Counted from the first letter of the stretch, positions 50,381-60,504 are shown. The stretch: 64,000 nt of DNA from Termitomyces sp. T153 (GCA_018296165.2 JACKQL020000015.1:744001-808000); one strand, 5' to 3'. Notes: generated by a model from the letters alone, not told the origin. Translations and numbers: made by a program.

Positions 50381-50815
50381 ATGTTGTCCTCTGCCACTTC
50401 ATCCAATCCCGCCAACACTATTGAGAGACTGCTAACTCTTGTGGCAGGACTTGAGAGCAGACTAGCAGCACTTGAGTCCAGTCATATGCCTTTACCCACT
50501 ATCACCACTGTTGCCACTGCCCAAACAGCCTCACAGCCTAGTATGGGTGGTTGCCAGAGCAAGGCAGGCATGGCAACACAATCAGCTCCTCCAGAGCAGC
50601 CAAAGCCCTTGTCTACCATCAAAACTGCTACCACACCCACCTCTTGCATTCCTCAACATGTAGTGTGCCCTATCTCTAATGCTCCCCTTGCCATCCCCCT
50701 TGCTTGGGACCTTTCTCCTATCAATGGCTGCACCCCATGTTTCAAGTGCACACTTGAACTCCCCAACTCTCTTGTTGTGCATGTGGTTGGTCACCAGGGG
50801 CAGGGCCTTAAATAA
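50381..50815 (+). CDS. Open frame inside the nested element, gag-like at best
   Basis: 144 codons starting MLSSATSSNPANTIERLLTL with a leucine-heptad segment (IERLLTLVAGLESRLAALES) that could coil, then Thr/Ser/Pro-rich sequence. Coding-like sequence continues after the stop to about 50975. No zinc knuckle or enzymatic domain. Could be a reduced gag, or simply an open frame. Confidence 0.35.
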   Translation: MLSSATSSNPANTIERLLTLVAGLESRLAALESSHMPLPTITTVATAQTASQPSMGGCQSKAGMATQSAPPEQPKPLSTIKTATTPTSCIPQHVVCPISNAPLAIPLAWDLSPINGCTPCFKCTLELPNSLVVHVVGHQGQGLK

Positions 50816-51403
50816 GCCCTTGACATCTCCAGTGCCCACTTGGCAGCTTTTACAGTTAGCTCAGCTAGAGGAGACCACTGGTTTGTCTCTATCCAGGGCT
50901 CTGATCAGCAGATTGAAGAAGCTTTTGTGGTTATTGGAAAGCAGATAGCTAAGAAGCAAGTCTGTGTACTGTAGAAGTGATGCTCAGGCAATGTCACACT
51001 GGCAGTTGCTGTGCTGGCACCTTCAGAATCCACCACATTGTCCACCCCTACTTCTACCAGACCAGGAGCACTCTCTTCTAGCACTCCAGCAGTGGCATCT
51101 CAGACCACTACCATGGCCCCTACCCCTTCTACCCAGCAACCCCCATCTCTCCCTCCAGGCTCACCAATGTTGAGCATTCACAAGGGGGCTACACCAGCTT
51201 CTCCGATGGACACAACTTCTCCCATGACCCTCTCTACTCCGGCACCTGAAGCATCAGCCCTGATAATACAATATGCCTTCAGATATTATTCCAGGGGGGC
51301 AGAACCTGCCATTGCACATTGTAGTCAGCCATATCAGGGAAGGGGAAGAGCATCTTAATGCCACAGCTGTTCATCAGGTCAACAAACCTTGAGGGGGGAG
51401 TGA

Positions 51404-51783
51404 TGTAAGGGGATGACCTATTTATGGGTAACTCTAACTCTATCTGGCCTTAGTCACAGGTATAGCATCATTTCTAGCATATTCAACTGACCAGCTGCTG
51501 AGCCCCCACACCCTCCAGTCAGTATTAGTCAGCCCTTCATAGTCATCAGACTCTATTTCTTCTTTTAACATATTGATATCCTTTAACTGATCAATAGCAG
51601 CATTCCTCAGGTCTATCCCAGTGAATTGACTGTGAGAGCCCCAGCATCATTACCTTAGCTTAAGCTCACTGCGCTCACCCCTTGTCTGCTTCTTAGCTGC
51701 TCCCTGCTCCTCTGATGCTCACTTGTTGCTTGTGCTTGCTTGCTCTAGCCAGGTTTATCTGCAGTTGTGCTCATCCCCTCACA
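51404..51783 (+). repeat. Right LTR of the nested element
   Basis: 380 bp; the same start (TGTAAG) and end (CCCCTCACA versus CCCCTTACA) as the left copy, with an internal deletion of about 100 bp. Confidence 0.85.
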
Positions 51784-51996
51784 CCAACCAATGCTTTGTC
51801 AGACTAACACTTCCATTTCTACCACTCACATCCCTTGAGCTTCACTGTTCCAAGGAGATAAAACTCCACTTCACAGTCTTTACTCAAACCCTTGATCTAT
51901 ACTCAACTCCACTGTCCTTACTTGACTCACTGTTAAGTCATTGTTGTTCCAACACTTCAAGGCTCTTTTGTTGTCTATGATGCCTGGAGGGCATAT

Positions 51997-52218
51997 GTAG
52001 TGGTGCAATGCCAAGACATATCATGTGAATGCTACTTAGTGTACATCCAATGGCTTACTACTAATATATTACCTATCACAGTTCTACAGTATATAAGTGT
52101 TCACAATGTATTGTATTAGTTAGACTTCTCAATCTTAGAACTTACAACTGTTCTATCTGAGGGACTCTAGACTTCACTGTGCAACATTACAGTGACTACT
52201 CAGCACTCTACCATCACA
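51997..52218 (+). repeat. Right LTR of the outer element
   Basis: 222 bp, starts TGTAGTGG and ends CATCACA. TATATAAG at 52090-52097. About 90 % identical by eye to 40712-40934. Confidence 0.9.
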
Positions 52219-52223
52219 ATGGA
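52219..52223. repeat. Target-site duplication, right copy (ATGGA)
   Basis: Pairs with 40707-40711. Confidence 0.85.
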
Positions 52224-53361
52224 GGACACCTTTGTAGCTGACAATATTATTCTCTTGCTCTCATGAATAGAAGTCATCCATGAAAATGTGCCCTAATGTG
52301 TTGAATACTGCCACTGAATTATGGCTATCTGCAAAGACAAGGAGATGCCATGGAGGATGAGCAAATGGTGCAACATGAAAATTGATTTTGTCTTCTCCAA
52401 AGGATGCATGCCTATTGCTTGTAGAATAGGCTCAGTGTGCATGGTTTCTTTCTGGCCATCTTTCAATACACTGGTGTGGGTCTGTGACATGTGCTGGGGT
52501 TCAGGAGAAGTGGTGGGGATACCCAGAATGATAGGGCCTGTAGGGGAGACATCAGAGTTGGCCAAGGAAGTGTTGGAGTTTGCCAGGGCAAACACTAGGG
52601 GTGAGCAAAGATTGGGGCAGATTAAGGGGGCATTGGTGGTATTCTGAGGAAGTGGGAGTTGTTCAGGAAGAGGTCCAGTAGTCTGGGGATGGGCTGTGAC
52701 ACTGTACAGTACTGAATAGACTTTGGATCTCCCTTTACCAGCAGTGTGATTGAGCCACAGCCTCCAGAGGTTGCCCTGACAGCCAGAGCCTCATCACCTC
52801 TGAGGGCAATGGATTACAGAGTTGTGATGTGTTACATTCTAATAGGATAAGTAGTCTAACTAGTTTGTTGTGTGCAATTCCAGCATGTTCTATTTTAGGC
52901 AGGACCATTACACAGAGCAGGTGATTGTGTGTAGGGATGAAGTGGGCCTGCTTACTGTAGAGGTCCACCACCACCATGACTGCATTGTATCTATGAGCAT
53001 CTGAGAGTTAAAAAATGAAATCCAGAGATGCAATGCTCCAATGGGTGGCTGGGATGTAAACTGAAATGGAAAGGGGGTGGAGCTGACTCATGAGCAGCTA
53101 ACAATGAGGTTTGGTATGGAGGCAAAGGATCATGTGTGTCAATATAAGTGCCTATATACTGAGACATCTGAGAACACCAATAGTTCCAGAACATCAGCTC
53201 CAACAACTTTGAATTACTAGAATGCTCAGCCACATGAGGGTCATGGTGCTACTCTACAATGCATTGACAGAATTCTGGGATATTAGACATGTAGATGTGC
53301 CCTCAGAAAGTCAGAAGTCCATCCTGGAGGCCACACTCATCCACATGCACTGATTTGACTG
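52224..53361 (-). pseudogene. Reverse-oriented Gypsy relic (integrase fragments)
   Basis: On the minus strand, 53233-52991 reads YWCSQMSQYIGTYIDTHD, and 52977-52735 starts MVVVDLYSKQAHFIPTHN. These correspond to the zinc-binding/linker part and the start of the integrase core in Gypsy pol, in the right order. The remaining sequence down to 52224 is too decayed to place. This element predates, and is interrupted by, the outer element. Confidence 0.6.
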
Positions 53362-54090
53362 TGTCACCATGGCCTGCCCAATCAGACCTGACACCTGTCC
53401 AACCCACACAGCCCCAGCAAGACCCACCATCAGACCCATAATCCCTAGAGGAGGCCCAGTAGTCAGTATTTAAGTTGTATAGTAATATCTACTATGGTAA
53501 TCTTGATATTACTTACAATTGTGTCTTGTTACATCTTGTTTCCTAGTTTTGTCTCTAGTTTTCTCATGCTCTGTTCTCATCTCATATCATTCTCAATTCT
53601 ATTTCATTCTTGTCTCTATCTTTTCTCAACTCCATCTTGTCTTGTCTGCCTCAGTTCCCTTTCATGTGTGCCTGATTTCCTTTCAACTCTATCCCCATCC
53701 CAATTTCTATTCATATCTCTATGACCCTGTACATTCTTATCTGACTCTGGACTTGTTCTATGCATGGCCCCAGAACCCATCACCCCATCTGATCACCCAT
53801 CAAACCCCAGTCCTGCTCTTGTTACTTGCATGACCCCCATTTGTCCCACCTTCCAAGTATTCAACTCTGGACTTGTACCTGACAAACCCCCATGCTCACC
53901 CTTAGTCTTAGACTTCCCAGAGCTTTGCCAGACATCCTTGGACTTACTTGGACCACTTCCCTAGCTTGTCCTTGTAAGTATCTAATGTCCAGAGTTCCCC
54001 AGAGTGCAGGTTGTAAGTGCAGGATATTGTGTCTGCCTAGTAAGGACTTGCCCAGTTAAGCTGAGCCCTCATGGTCAGCAGAACCTAATA
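53362..54090 (+). repeat. Decayed LTR of the young Gypsy family
   Basis: About 730 bp aligns by eye with 54426-55408. Shared blocks are TGTCAC at the start, CCCAGTAGTC-GTAT-TAAG, CTTGATATTAC, GTCTGCCTAGTAAGGACT versus GTCCGCCTAGTAAGGACT, and the end GTCAGCAGAACCT versus GTCAGCGGAACCT. Differences are largely CG to TG or CA. It is shorter than the young LTR through deletions. No internal region follows, so it is a solo LTR or fragment. Confidence 0.75.
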
Positions 54091-54425
54091 TACAGTGTCT
54101 ACAAGTATAACTACACACCTGGCAAAGGGAGATCCAGAGAAAATCAGACTAAGGAGCTCCCCAGGCCAAATGCTACACTCTAAGGTTTTGGAAGCATGGG
54201 GACACAACTGTCAGAAAGATCACATGACTGGTTGACTTGTTGACCACTCATATGCTGATCCAACAACAGAACTCATTGTAAATGGCCTTGATCTTTGGGC
54301 CCACAGCACATGACCCCATACAAATATAGCCACTGGTCAGAAGTATTTGTGACCCAAAGATGGGAGGTCTACAATGAGCAGCAGGCTTGGAATAAAGGAA
54401 ACAATCTGAGTGTCTGATAAGAAGC
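54091..54425. other. Short unique spacer between old LTR and young element
   Basis: 335 bp without a feature. The last five bases (GAAGC, 54421-54425) would be one copy of the young element's target duplication; the other is beyond the window. Confidence 0.4.
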
Positions 54426-55408
54426 TGTCACGACCCGCTCCCTAGCTCCCTAGACACTGCTCCCAACCCCTCCCAATTTCCCGCTTAACTCCCCAGGACC
54501 CCGCCCACACTGGACAACTCCGACGCTCCTCCGGCAAACCCCAACAGCAACTCCCTCTCCATAGCCATCAACACCCCCTTGAAACCTTCCCCCACCGTTC
54601 CTGGCCACGTCATACGTCCCCGACCCCCTACCCTAGTTTACCCGACCCGTCCCGGAGTGTCACAACGTCCCCGGAGCGGCCGCGCCCCCAACTGATCCCA
54701 TCAGAATACAGCCGCGGCCCGACCTTGGGTTGTACCCGACACCCGTCGACTCAGTACAGCTCCGTCGACCCCCGCCATCATATCCGCCGCCTCGGAGGCA
54801 CCCAGTAGTCGGTATATAAGTCATAGAATAACTCCTCAAACTTTAGTCTTGATATTACATTTTACCGGTTTCCTATGTTTCGTCTCTCGTCTCGTCTCTA
54901 TTTCTGTTTCTAGGTTTTGAATCTATCTTTTCTCAGTCTCGTCTCGTCTCCGTCTCGTCTCGACTGTACATATTTCCTTTGTTCCTCTGAAGTTCCCTTG
55001 CTCCCTACGTCAGTACGAACTCCGCGCACGCGCCACGACCTGAACATTCCTAACGACAACTCCGGACCTCGCTACCCGCTCGGCCCCGGAACCCACCAAG
55101 CCCCGGTAATCCCCTGTCCGACCCGACCCCGCCCCCCAACAGCCGAGAAGCCTCCGCCTACCCCGCAATCTACTTGTGCGCCCACTAACTAGCCCTGACA
55201 CCCGCCCTGGGTCAACAACCAGTACCTCCGGTCTTAGACCCCTCTGAATCACTCAGGACTTACTCGGGCCGCTATCCCTAGGGACCCCTCGCAAGCTTTC
55301 CCCACCTCCGCTCCAACTCCGGGCGCCTGGTTATAAACGCAGGACATCGCGTCCGCCTAGTAAGGACTCGCCAGTGTACTGAGCCCCCGTCGTCAGCGGA
55401 ACCTGACA
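54426..55408 (+). repeat. 5' LTR of the young chromovirus
   Basis: 983 bp, starts TGTCA and ends TGACA, a perfect 5-bp inverted terminus. TATATAAG at 54813-54820. Its identity as an LTR rests on the termini, the position just before gag, and the decayed copy at 53362-54090; the paired 3' LTR lies outside the window. Confidence 0.8.
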
Positions 55409-55440
55409 TAATATCAAGACTCCCCCTTACCCCGTTCTCG

Positions 55441-57951
55441 ATGTCTGCGTTTAACCCCACGTACAACCCAGTCGGTTACCCAACCGACGCCTACGGCCGG
55501 CCCATATTGGAAAATTCCTACGCCCCATTCTACCCGGGCCCCTTCGCGGACCAATACGTGCCCCGTCACTGGACCCCTGACCCCAACCAGGTGTTCTACG
55601 CCCCCTCCATCAGCCAGGGAATACCCCCGGGCTGGCGCCGCCCTCCCGCATTCCACGCCGATGGCAACAACCCCCGTATCAACCCCGGAGGATACTCCGC
55701 AGCACCCCCCAACCCCGCCTACCTTCCCCCCGCCCATTACTATGCGTACCCAATCCCCGCTGCAGCCCCAGTCCCTCCGGAAGCCACGGATAACTATTCC
55801 CCACCCTGCCCACCATTCGCCGTTCAAACCCCTCCTTCTCCTAGGCAGCAAAGGATCGAAGCCTACGCCCAGCAACGCGACGAAGTCCTCCGCTTCCTCC
55901 GCCTGTCCCCTGCGGAATTTGCAAGGCGTACCCGCACCCTCCTTACCAGCCTAGGCTACCCCGACGCCTCCGCAACCCCGGAGGTCTGGGCGGACCGACT
56001 CCTCAACTTCCACAAACGCTACCTGCAAGGGAACCTCCCGGAGAATACGCAAGGCACCCTGGGCCTCGACGAGAACTTACGGAACGAGCTCCGCGCCTTG
56101 GTCGAAGAAATCCACACTAGCCCGAACCCCCGCCCCTTCGAAGATCCCCTGGATCCCGCCCGCTCCTTCCACGTGCAACGCGAGGAACCCGTCGGGACAC
56201 GAAACGAAGCCCCATCTTCCGTTCCCCGCCAGCAGGAAGAACTCAACGCGGCCTCCAGCATCTTGAGGAATCTCAACCCCGCGGGGGGGTTGTTCGACCA
56301 ACCCGCCGCCCACACCCTGGCCCTCTCCGCCCGGCCCCGGGCCAGCTCGGTGCCCAGCGCCTTCCGAACCTGGGATCAACCCGCCATCCCCGAAATCCGC
56401 TCCCAACGACCGCCCCTACGCGTCGACGACGACAACCGGACCCTCTCCTATATCGACGAGCCGGGCAACCCCGCCGACGAACACCCCCCGCGCAACGGGC
56501 CCCAACGAGACCGACCCCCCCACTTCGACCTCCGCGCCCCTCGTAGCAATGCCCCTCCGCCCCGTCCCAACGCCCCAGTCCCCCCGCGACAGCCCCTGGG
56601 CCCCGGGGCGCCCCGACCCCCTCTTTCCGTCAACCCCTCTCGTCCCCCGCCCGCCCCGATGCCTAACCCCCCCAACGACATCAACTATTTCGGACCCCCG
56701 AATCCCGGAGGACCCTCTCCCCCTCGATGGGCCCCAGGACCCGCCCTGGGTAGTGTAGGTCAAAACCCCGGTGGGGGACCACCCAATGGCGGACCCCCGG
56801 GAGGATGGGGCCCGGCGATGGACAACTTTCCCCCCCAGCGCGGAAACGGAAACAACTACTACTACTACTACAATGCCGGACCCCCACCTCGAACTCAAAA
56901 CTCGCAGGACGATACCCGCGACGCACTGGCCTGGGAAGGAAAGCTCGACATCCAGAAGCCCGAACCCTTCACCGGCCGCGACCCCCGGAAGTGGCGAATC
57001 TTCCTGACCCAGTGTTTAACTATGTTTCAAGCTAAGCCCATCACTTTTCAGCTTGAGAGCTCACGAGTAGCCTTCGCCGCATCATACTTACAGGGCATCG
57101 CCTTCGACCACTACACCGTGCTACTCCGGTTTGACCCCAACAATCCCGTACTCTCCCATTGGCTCGCTTTCACTCAAGAGTTCTCAAGTAAGTTTGGCGT
57201 CTTTGACACCGTAGCAGAGGCGGAGGAAAATCTCTTCAACCTCCAAATGCGCGACAACAAACGCTTCACGACCTTCATTGTACGATTCGAACGAGAGGCC
57301 TACGAGACCGGCTGGAATTACAACGCCCTCCGGTTCGCCCTCCGTCGTGCCCTGCCCCAACGGATCAAGGACGTCCTTCGCCTCGCGCCCAAACAAACCA
57401 CCTACGACGGGTACAAGGCGCTCGTTACCCAGGTCGACCAACGTTATTGGGAAGATCGCAGCGAAAACACGGCGCCCCGGACCTCGTGGAATACCTCCGG
57501 TAACACCAACTGGCAGGCCGGAGCAACCAATGGCATCCGATCCTCCATCCCCGCTAACCCTGCTAACCCCGCACCCCGCTTCCCCCCGGGCCGAGGAGTC
57601 CCCAACACTAACCGGCCCCCGGGGCAGCGACCACCCGCCCAGCTCAACGCCGCCGACCTCCACGACACCCCAGTACCCCTGGATACCAACCCCGACAATC
57701 GCGACGACATCCCGGACCCCGCCGACGATCAGGAAGCCCTATGCGCAAACAGGATCCAGGACAGTCAGTGGATTGACGTGCCGGAAGAAACGCAGGAGAA
57801 ACGACGGAAGGAGGGCGCGTGCATCCTATGTGGTGAGCAGGGACATTTTATTCGCAGTTGCCCTAAACGACAGGTGATGGGACGCGCCGTGTGGACGATC
57901 GACGGAGAAGACTGTAACTACCAGTTCACGGAAAACGAGTTGGCAGTTTAG
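55441..57951 (+). CDS. gag: Gag polyprotein of the young chromovirus
   Basis: 836 codons, intact, first ATG after the LTR (MSAFNPTYNPVGYPTDAYG). The first 500 residues are rich in Pro, Asn and Gly with a run of five Tyr. The capsid-like domain (about 505-675) includes LDIQKPEPFTGRDPRKWRIF, TFQLESSRVAFAASYLQG, AEAEENLFNLQMRDNKRFTT and DQRYWEDR. A zinc knuckle CILCGEQGHFIRSC (C794-x2-C797-x4-H802-x4-C807) would bind the genomic RNA. Pol lies in the -1 frame and overlaps the last 34 nt. Confidence 0.9.
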   Translation: MSAFNPTYNPVGYPTDAYGRPILENSYAPFYPGPFADQYVPRHWTPDPNQVFYAPSISQGIPPGWRRPPAFHADGNNPRINPGGYSAAPPNPAYLPPAHYYAYPIPAAAPVPPEATDNYSPPCPPFAVQTPPSPRQQRIEAYAQQRDEVLRFLRLSPAEFARRTRTLLTSLGYPDASATPEVWADRLLNFHKRYLQGNLPENTQGTLGLDENLRNELRALVEEIHTSPNPRPFEDPLDPARSFHVQREEPVGTRNEAPSSVPRQQEELNAASSILRNLNPAGGLFDQPAAHTLALSARPRASSVPSAFRTWDQPAIPEIRSQRPPLRVDDDNRTLSYIDEPGNPADEHPPRNGPQRDRPPHFDLRAPRSNAPPPRPNAPVPPRQPLGPGAPRPPLSVNPSRPPPAPMPNPPNDINYFGPPNPGGPSPPRWAPGPALGSVGQNPGGGPPNGGPPGGWGPAMDNFPPQRGNGNNYYYYYNAGPPPRTQNSQDDTRDALAWEGKLDIQKPEPFTGRDPRKWRIFLTQCLTMFQAKPITFQLESSRVAFAASYLQGIAFDHYTVLLRFDPNNPVLSHWLAFTQEFSSKFGVFDTVAEAEENLFNLQMRDNKRFTTFIVRFEREAYETGWNYNALRFALRRALPQRIKDVLRLAPKQTTYDGYKALVTQVDQRYWEDRSENTAPRTSWNTSGNTNWQAGATNGIRSSIPANPANPAPRFPPGRGVPNTNRPPGQRPPAQLNAADLHDTPVPLDTNPDNRDDIPDPADDQEALCANRIQDSQWIDVPEETQEKRRKEGACILCGEQGHFIRSCPKRQVMGRAVWTIDGEDCNYQFTENELAV

Positions 57952-58022
57952 GTCTGGAAGACGCACTAGACCACGGACCACATCCCGACGTCTTCTCCGC
58001 CCCAGCCACACTCCTCCGCGCA

Positions 58023-58565
58023 ATGATGCTCGCCCCGGACAACCCCCCAGCACACCTCCCCTCTCAATCCTCCACAAACCTCCTCCTCCGCACCACTCTT
58101 CCCTTCACCGACAAACCCGTCCCCACACTAGTCGACAGCGGCGCCACCAATAACTTTATTGACGAATCCCTGGCAGCGCTCGCCCCACAACCCCTCCGCC
58201 GTCTTCCCACCCCGATCCCCCTCAAACTCTTTGACGGAGACTCTACCCCGGCGGGAGACATCACTCATTGCCTAGAAACGACCCTGACCTTCGCCGACAG
58301 ACAACAGCAAGAACTCCAATTACTCGTCACAAAATTACACCCCTCTGCCCCCGTCGTCTTAGGGTTCTCATGGCTCCGCTCCACCAATCCCCGCGTCGAT
58401 TGGCCCAGTCTCACCCTATGCCTCGACCGGGACAACCCCACCGACTCCGGACCGGTGCCCTTCCATGTCTCACCCCCCTCCAAGAGCTCCGAGACCACGA
58501 TCAGCCCACCCTGGACCCCGCCGCAACTTTGCTCTAGGTCTGCGCGATTGTTCGTCATCTATGTC
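58023..58565 (+). CDS. pol: Pol part 1: first retropepsin domain
   Basis: This pol-frame segment, open from 57918 with a possible internal ATG at 58023, carries a Gypsy aspartic protease: PTLVDSGATNNFIDESLAAL with the DSG active site, LKLFDGDSTPAGDITH, and VVLGFSWLRSTNPRVDW. It ends at a TGA (58566-58568) that lies where an Arg codon CGA would keep the frame open. The same frame continues directly into the second protease domain. Cleaves Gag-Pol. Confidence 0.85.
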
Positions 58566-58568
58566 TGA

Positions 58569-60230
58569 CTTGGTGGCTCGCTCAAGGTACTTCCCGCCCT
58601 CGTAGACAGCAGCGCCTCCGGTGTCTTCATCAGCAACCAACTCGACCTCCAACGCAACGACCTCGACAAACCCCTCGAGCTCCAACTCTTCGATGGGAGC
58701 TCCACCACGACAAGAATCACACAGTACCACGACAACACCCTCACCCTCGATAACGACCTGCAGTTCCAGGCCCGACTCCTTGTTACCCAACTACTCCCGT
58801 CGACCCCGATTGTGCTCGGACTCCCGTAGCTGCAAGACGTCAACCCCAACATCAACTGGAAGAACCTTACCATGCAATTCCCCGGCCCCAAAGCAAGCTT
58901 AGCAGCCGCCATCCACCTCCGCTTCCAGCCTATCCCGGACCCCGACGCCACCCCGGATCTGACTGCTACACTTACGGGACCCGGCCCCGTCGACTCCGGA
59001 AACCTTGACATTAAAATCATCGGCGCCGTCCCCTTTGCGCGCCTCCTACGAGAAGGCACCCCCGCCTTCCAGTTGCAAGTCACGCCGGCCCTACCGGAGG
59101 AATACCTCCGCGCAGGGACTACCACGCCAGAAAAGAAGACAGAGGAACAGATCCTATCTGAAGTAGTTCCCCCGGAGTATCATAAGTTCGCTGACGTGTT
59201 CTCCAAAGGAAGTGCCAAGGAACTCCCTCCGCACCGCTCCTATGACCACCAGATCAACCTCGAAGAAGGCACCTCACCCCCGTTTGGCAAGATCTACAAC
59301 ATGTCCAAAATCGAGCTCTGGGCCCTGAAGGAGTACCTCGACGAGATGCTCGGCAAAGGTTTCATACGTCCCTCGATCTCCGTGGCGGGTGCTCCAGTTC
59401 TGTTCGCCAAGAAAAAAGACGGATCCCTCCAACTCTGTGTGGATTATCGGGGACTCAACAAAGTCACCAAGAAGAACCGGTCCCCCCTCCTCTTAATCGG
59501 AGACCTTGTTGATCGCCTTTGCAGCGCCAAGATTTACACGAAAATCGACCTTTGTTCCGGCTACAACAACGTCCAGATCGCCCCAGGGCATGAATGGAAG
59601 ACCGCCTTTCGCACCCGCTACGGCCTCTTTGAGTATCTCGTAATGCCCTTCAGAATGGCTAACTCCCCCGCCACCTTCCAGTACTTCATGAACGACATCT
59701 TTCACGACATGAACGATGTCTTTGTCATCATATATTTGGACGATATCCTGATCTACTCGAATTCGCTGGCGGAGCATTCGGAGCACGTCCGCCGTGTCCT
59801 GGAACGACTCCGAGAGTATCACCTTCATGCTAAACCCGAAAAGTGCTCATTCCACACAGCGGAAGTCAAATATCTCGGGGTCATTGTCACCCCCGACGGT
59901 GTGCGCATGGACCCCGCCAAGGTCAACACGATACTCAACTGGCCCTCCCCGCAGAACGTCAAGGAGGTACAGTCATTCTTGGGGTTTGCTAACTTCTATT
60001 GCCGCTTCATCGACAACTACTCCGGAATCACCAAACCCCTCAACCGGCTCACAAGGAAAGACACCCCTTGGGATTGGGACAGCAAGTGCCAGAGCGTATT
60101 CCTCCTCCTGAAGAAGGCCTTCACCTCCGCTCCGGTCCTCCGCCATTTCGACCCCTCCCTACCGATCGTGCTTGAATGTGACGCCTCCGACTACGCTATC
60201 GCCGGGATACTCTCCCAGTCGAACCTCAGA
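58569..60230 (+). pseudogene. pol: Pol part 2: second protease-like domain and reverse transcriptase
   Basis: Same frame as part 1. A second retropepsin-like copy reads PALVDSSASGVFISNQLDL, LQLFDGSSTTTRITQYHDNT, PIVLGLP, then a TAG (58827-58829) where Trp is expected, then LQDVNPNINWKNLTMQFPGP. Its DSG is replaced by DSS. RT follows: EVVPPEYHKFADVF, PVLFAKKKDGSLQLCVDYRG, KIDLCSGYNNVQIAPGHEWK, the catalytic VIIYLDDILIYS, and the thumb NVKEVQSFLGFANFYCRF. The frame breaks by one base at about 60215-60230. Confidence 0.85.
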
Positions 60231-60501
60231 GGGCAAGGATCTCCGCCCCGTCGCCTTCTACACCCGATCAATGATCCCGGCGGAACTCAACTACGACATT
60301 TATGACAAGGAACTTCTTGCGATTGTCGAAGCCTTTTGTCAGTGGCGGGCCTACCTCGAAGGGTCCCCGCACCGCATCCAAGTCTACTCCAACCACAATA
60401 ACCTGCATAATTTCACAACCACGAAACAGCTCAGCCGCCGCCAGGCTCGATGGTCCGAAACCCTTTCAGAGTACGATTTTACCATTCACTACCGCCCCGG
60501 G
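60215..60501 (+). pseudogene. pol: Pol part 3: RNase H domain
   Basis: The one-base-shifted frame reads [53 protein letters not shown] and [19 protein letters not shown]. The first catalytic Asp ([11 protein letters not shown]) is upstream in the RT frame, so the domain spans the shift. The Asp of the usual TDH-type motif reads Asn (YSNHNN), which should abolish activity. A TGA at 60502-60504 interrupts [11 protein letters not shown]. Confidence 0.85.
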
Positions 60502-60504
60502 TGA

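Larger units (their letters stand above)
49813..51783 (+). mobile_element. Nested non-autonomous LTR element (1971 bp)
   Basis: Direct repeats 49813-50291 and 51404-51783, both TG...CA, flank a 1.1-kb interior. CCAAC occurs immediately before (49808-49812) and immediately after (51784-51788), a 5-bp target duplication. A purine tract (GAGGGGGGAGTGA) just precedes the right LTR, as expected for plus-strand priming. No RT, protease or integrase is present, so it would have depended on another element. Confidence 0.88.
40712..52218 (+). mobile_element. Complete but dead 11.5-kb LTR retrotransposon (Ty3/Gypsy order)
   Basis: Direct LTRs (40712-40934 and 51997-52218, both TG...CA) and a 5-bp duplication ATGGA delimit the insertion. 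The order gag, zinc knuckle, protease, RT, RNase H, integrase is that of Ty3/Gypsy elements. Every domain has stop codons. CG dinucleotides are almost absent (for example none in 45061-45360). After pol there is a further open region (48935-49825) of unknown nature, then a nested 1971-bp element. Without the nested insertion the element would be about 9.5 kb. Confidence 0.9.

Noticed and set aside
40712..54090. Repeat-induced point mutation (RIP) as the cause of decay
   Set aside because: RIP prefers CpA and usually alters all C on one strand per cycle. The reciprocal CA/TG pattern and CpG loss fit methyl-CpG deamination better, although only a computed context table can settle it.
55414..56898. 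Long minus-strand open frames over gag
   Set aside because: Low-complexity Gly/Arg-rich shadows caused by the proline-rich gag on the other strand.
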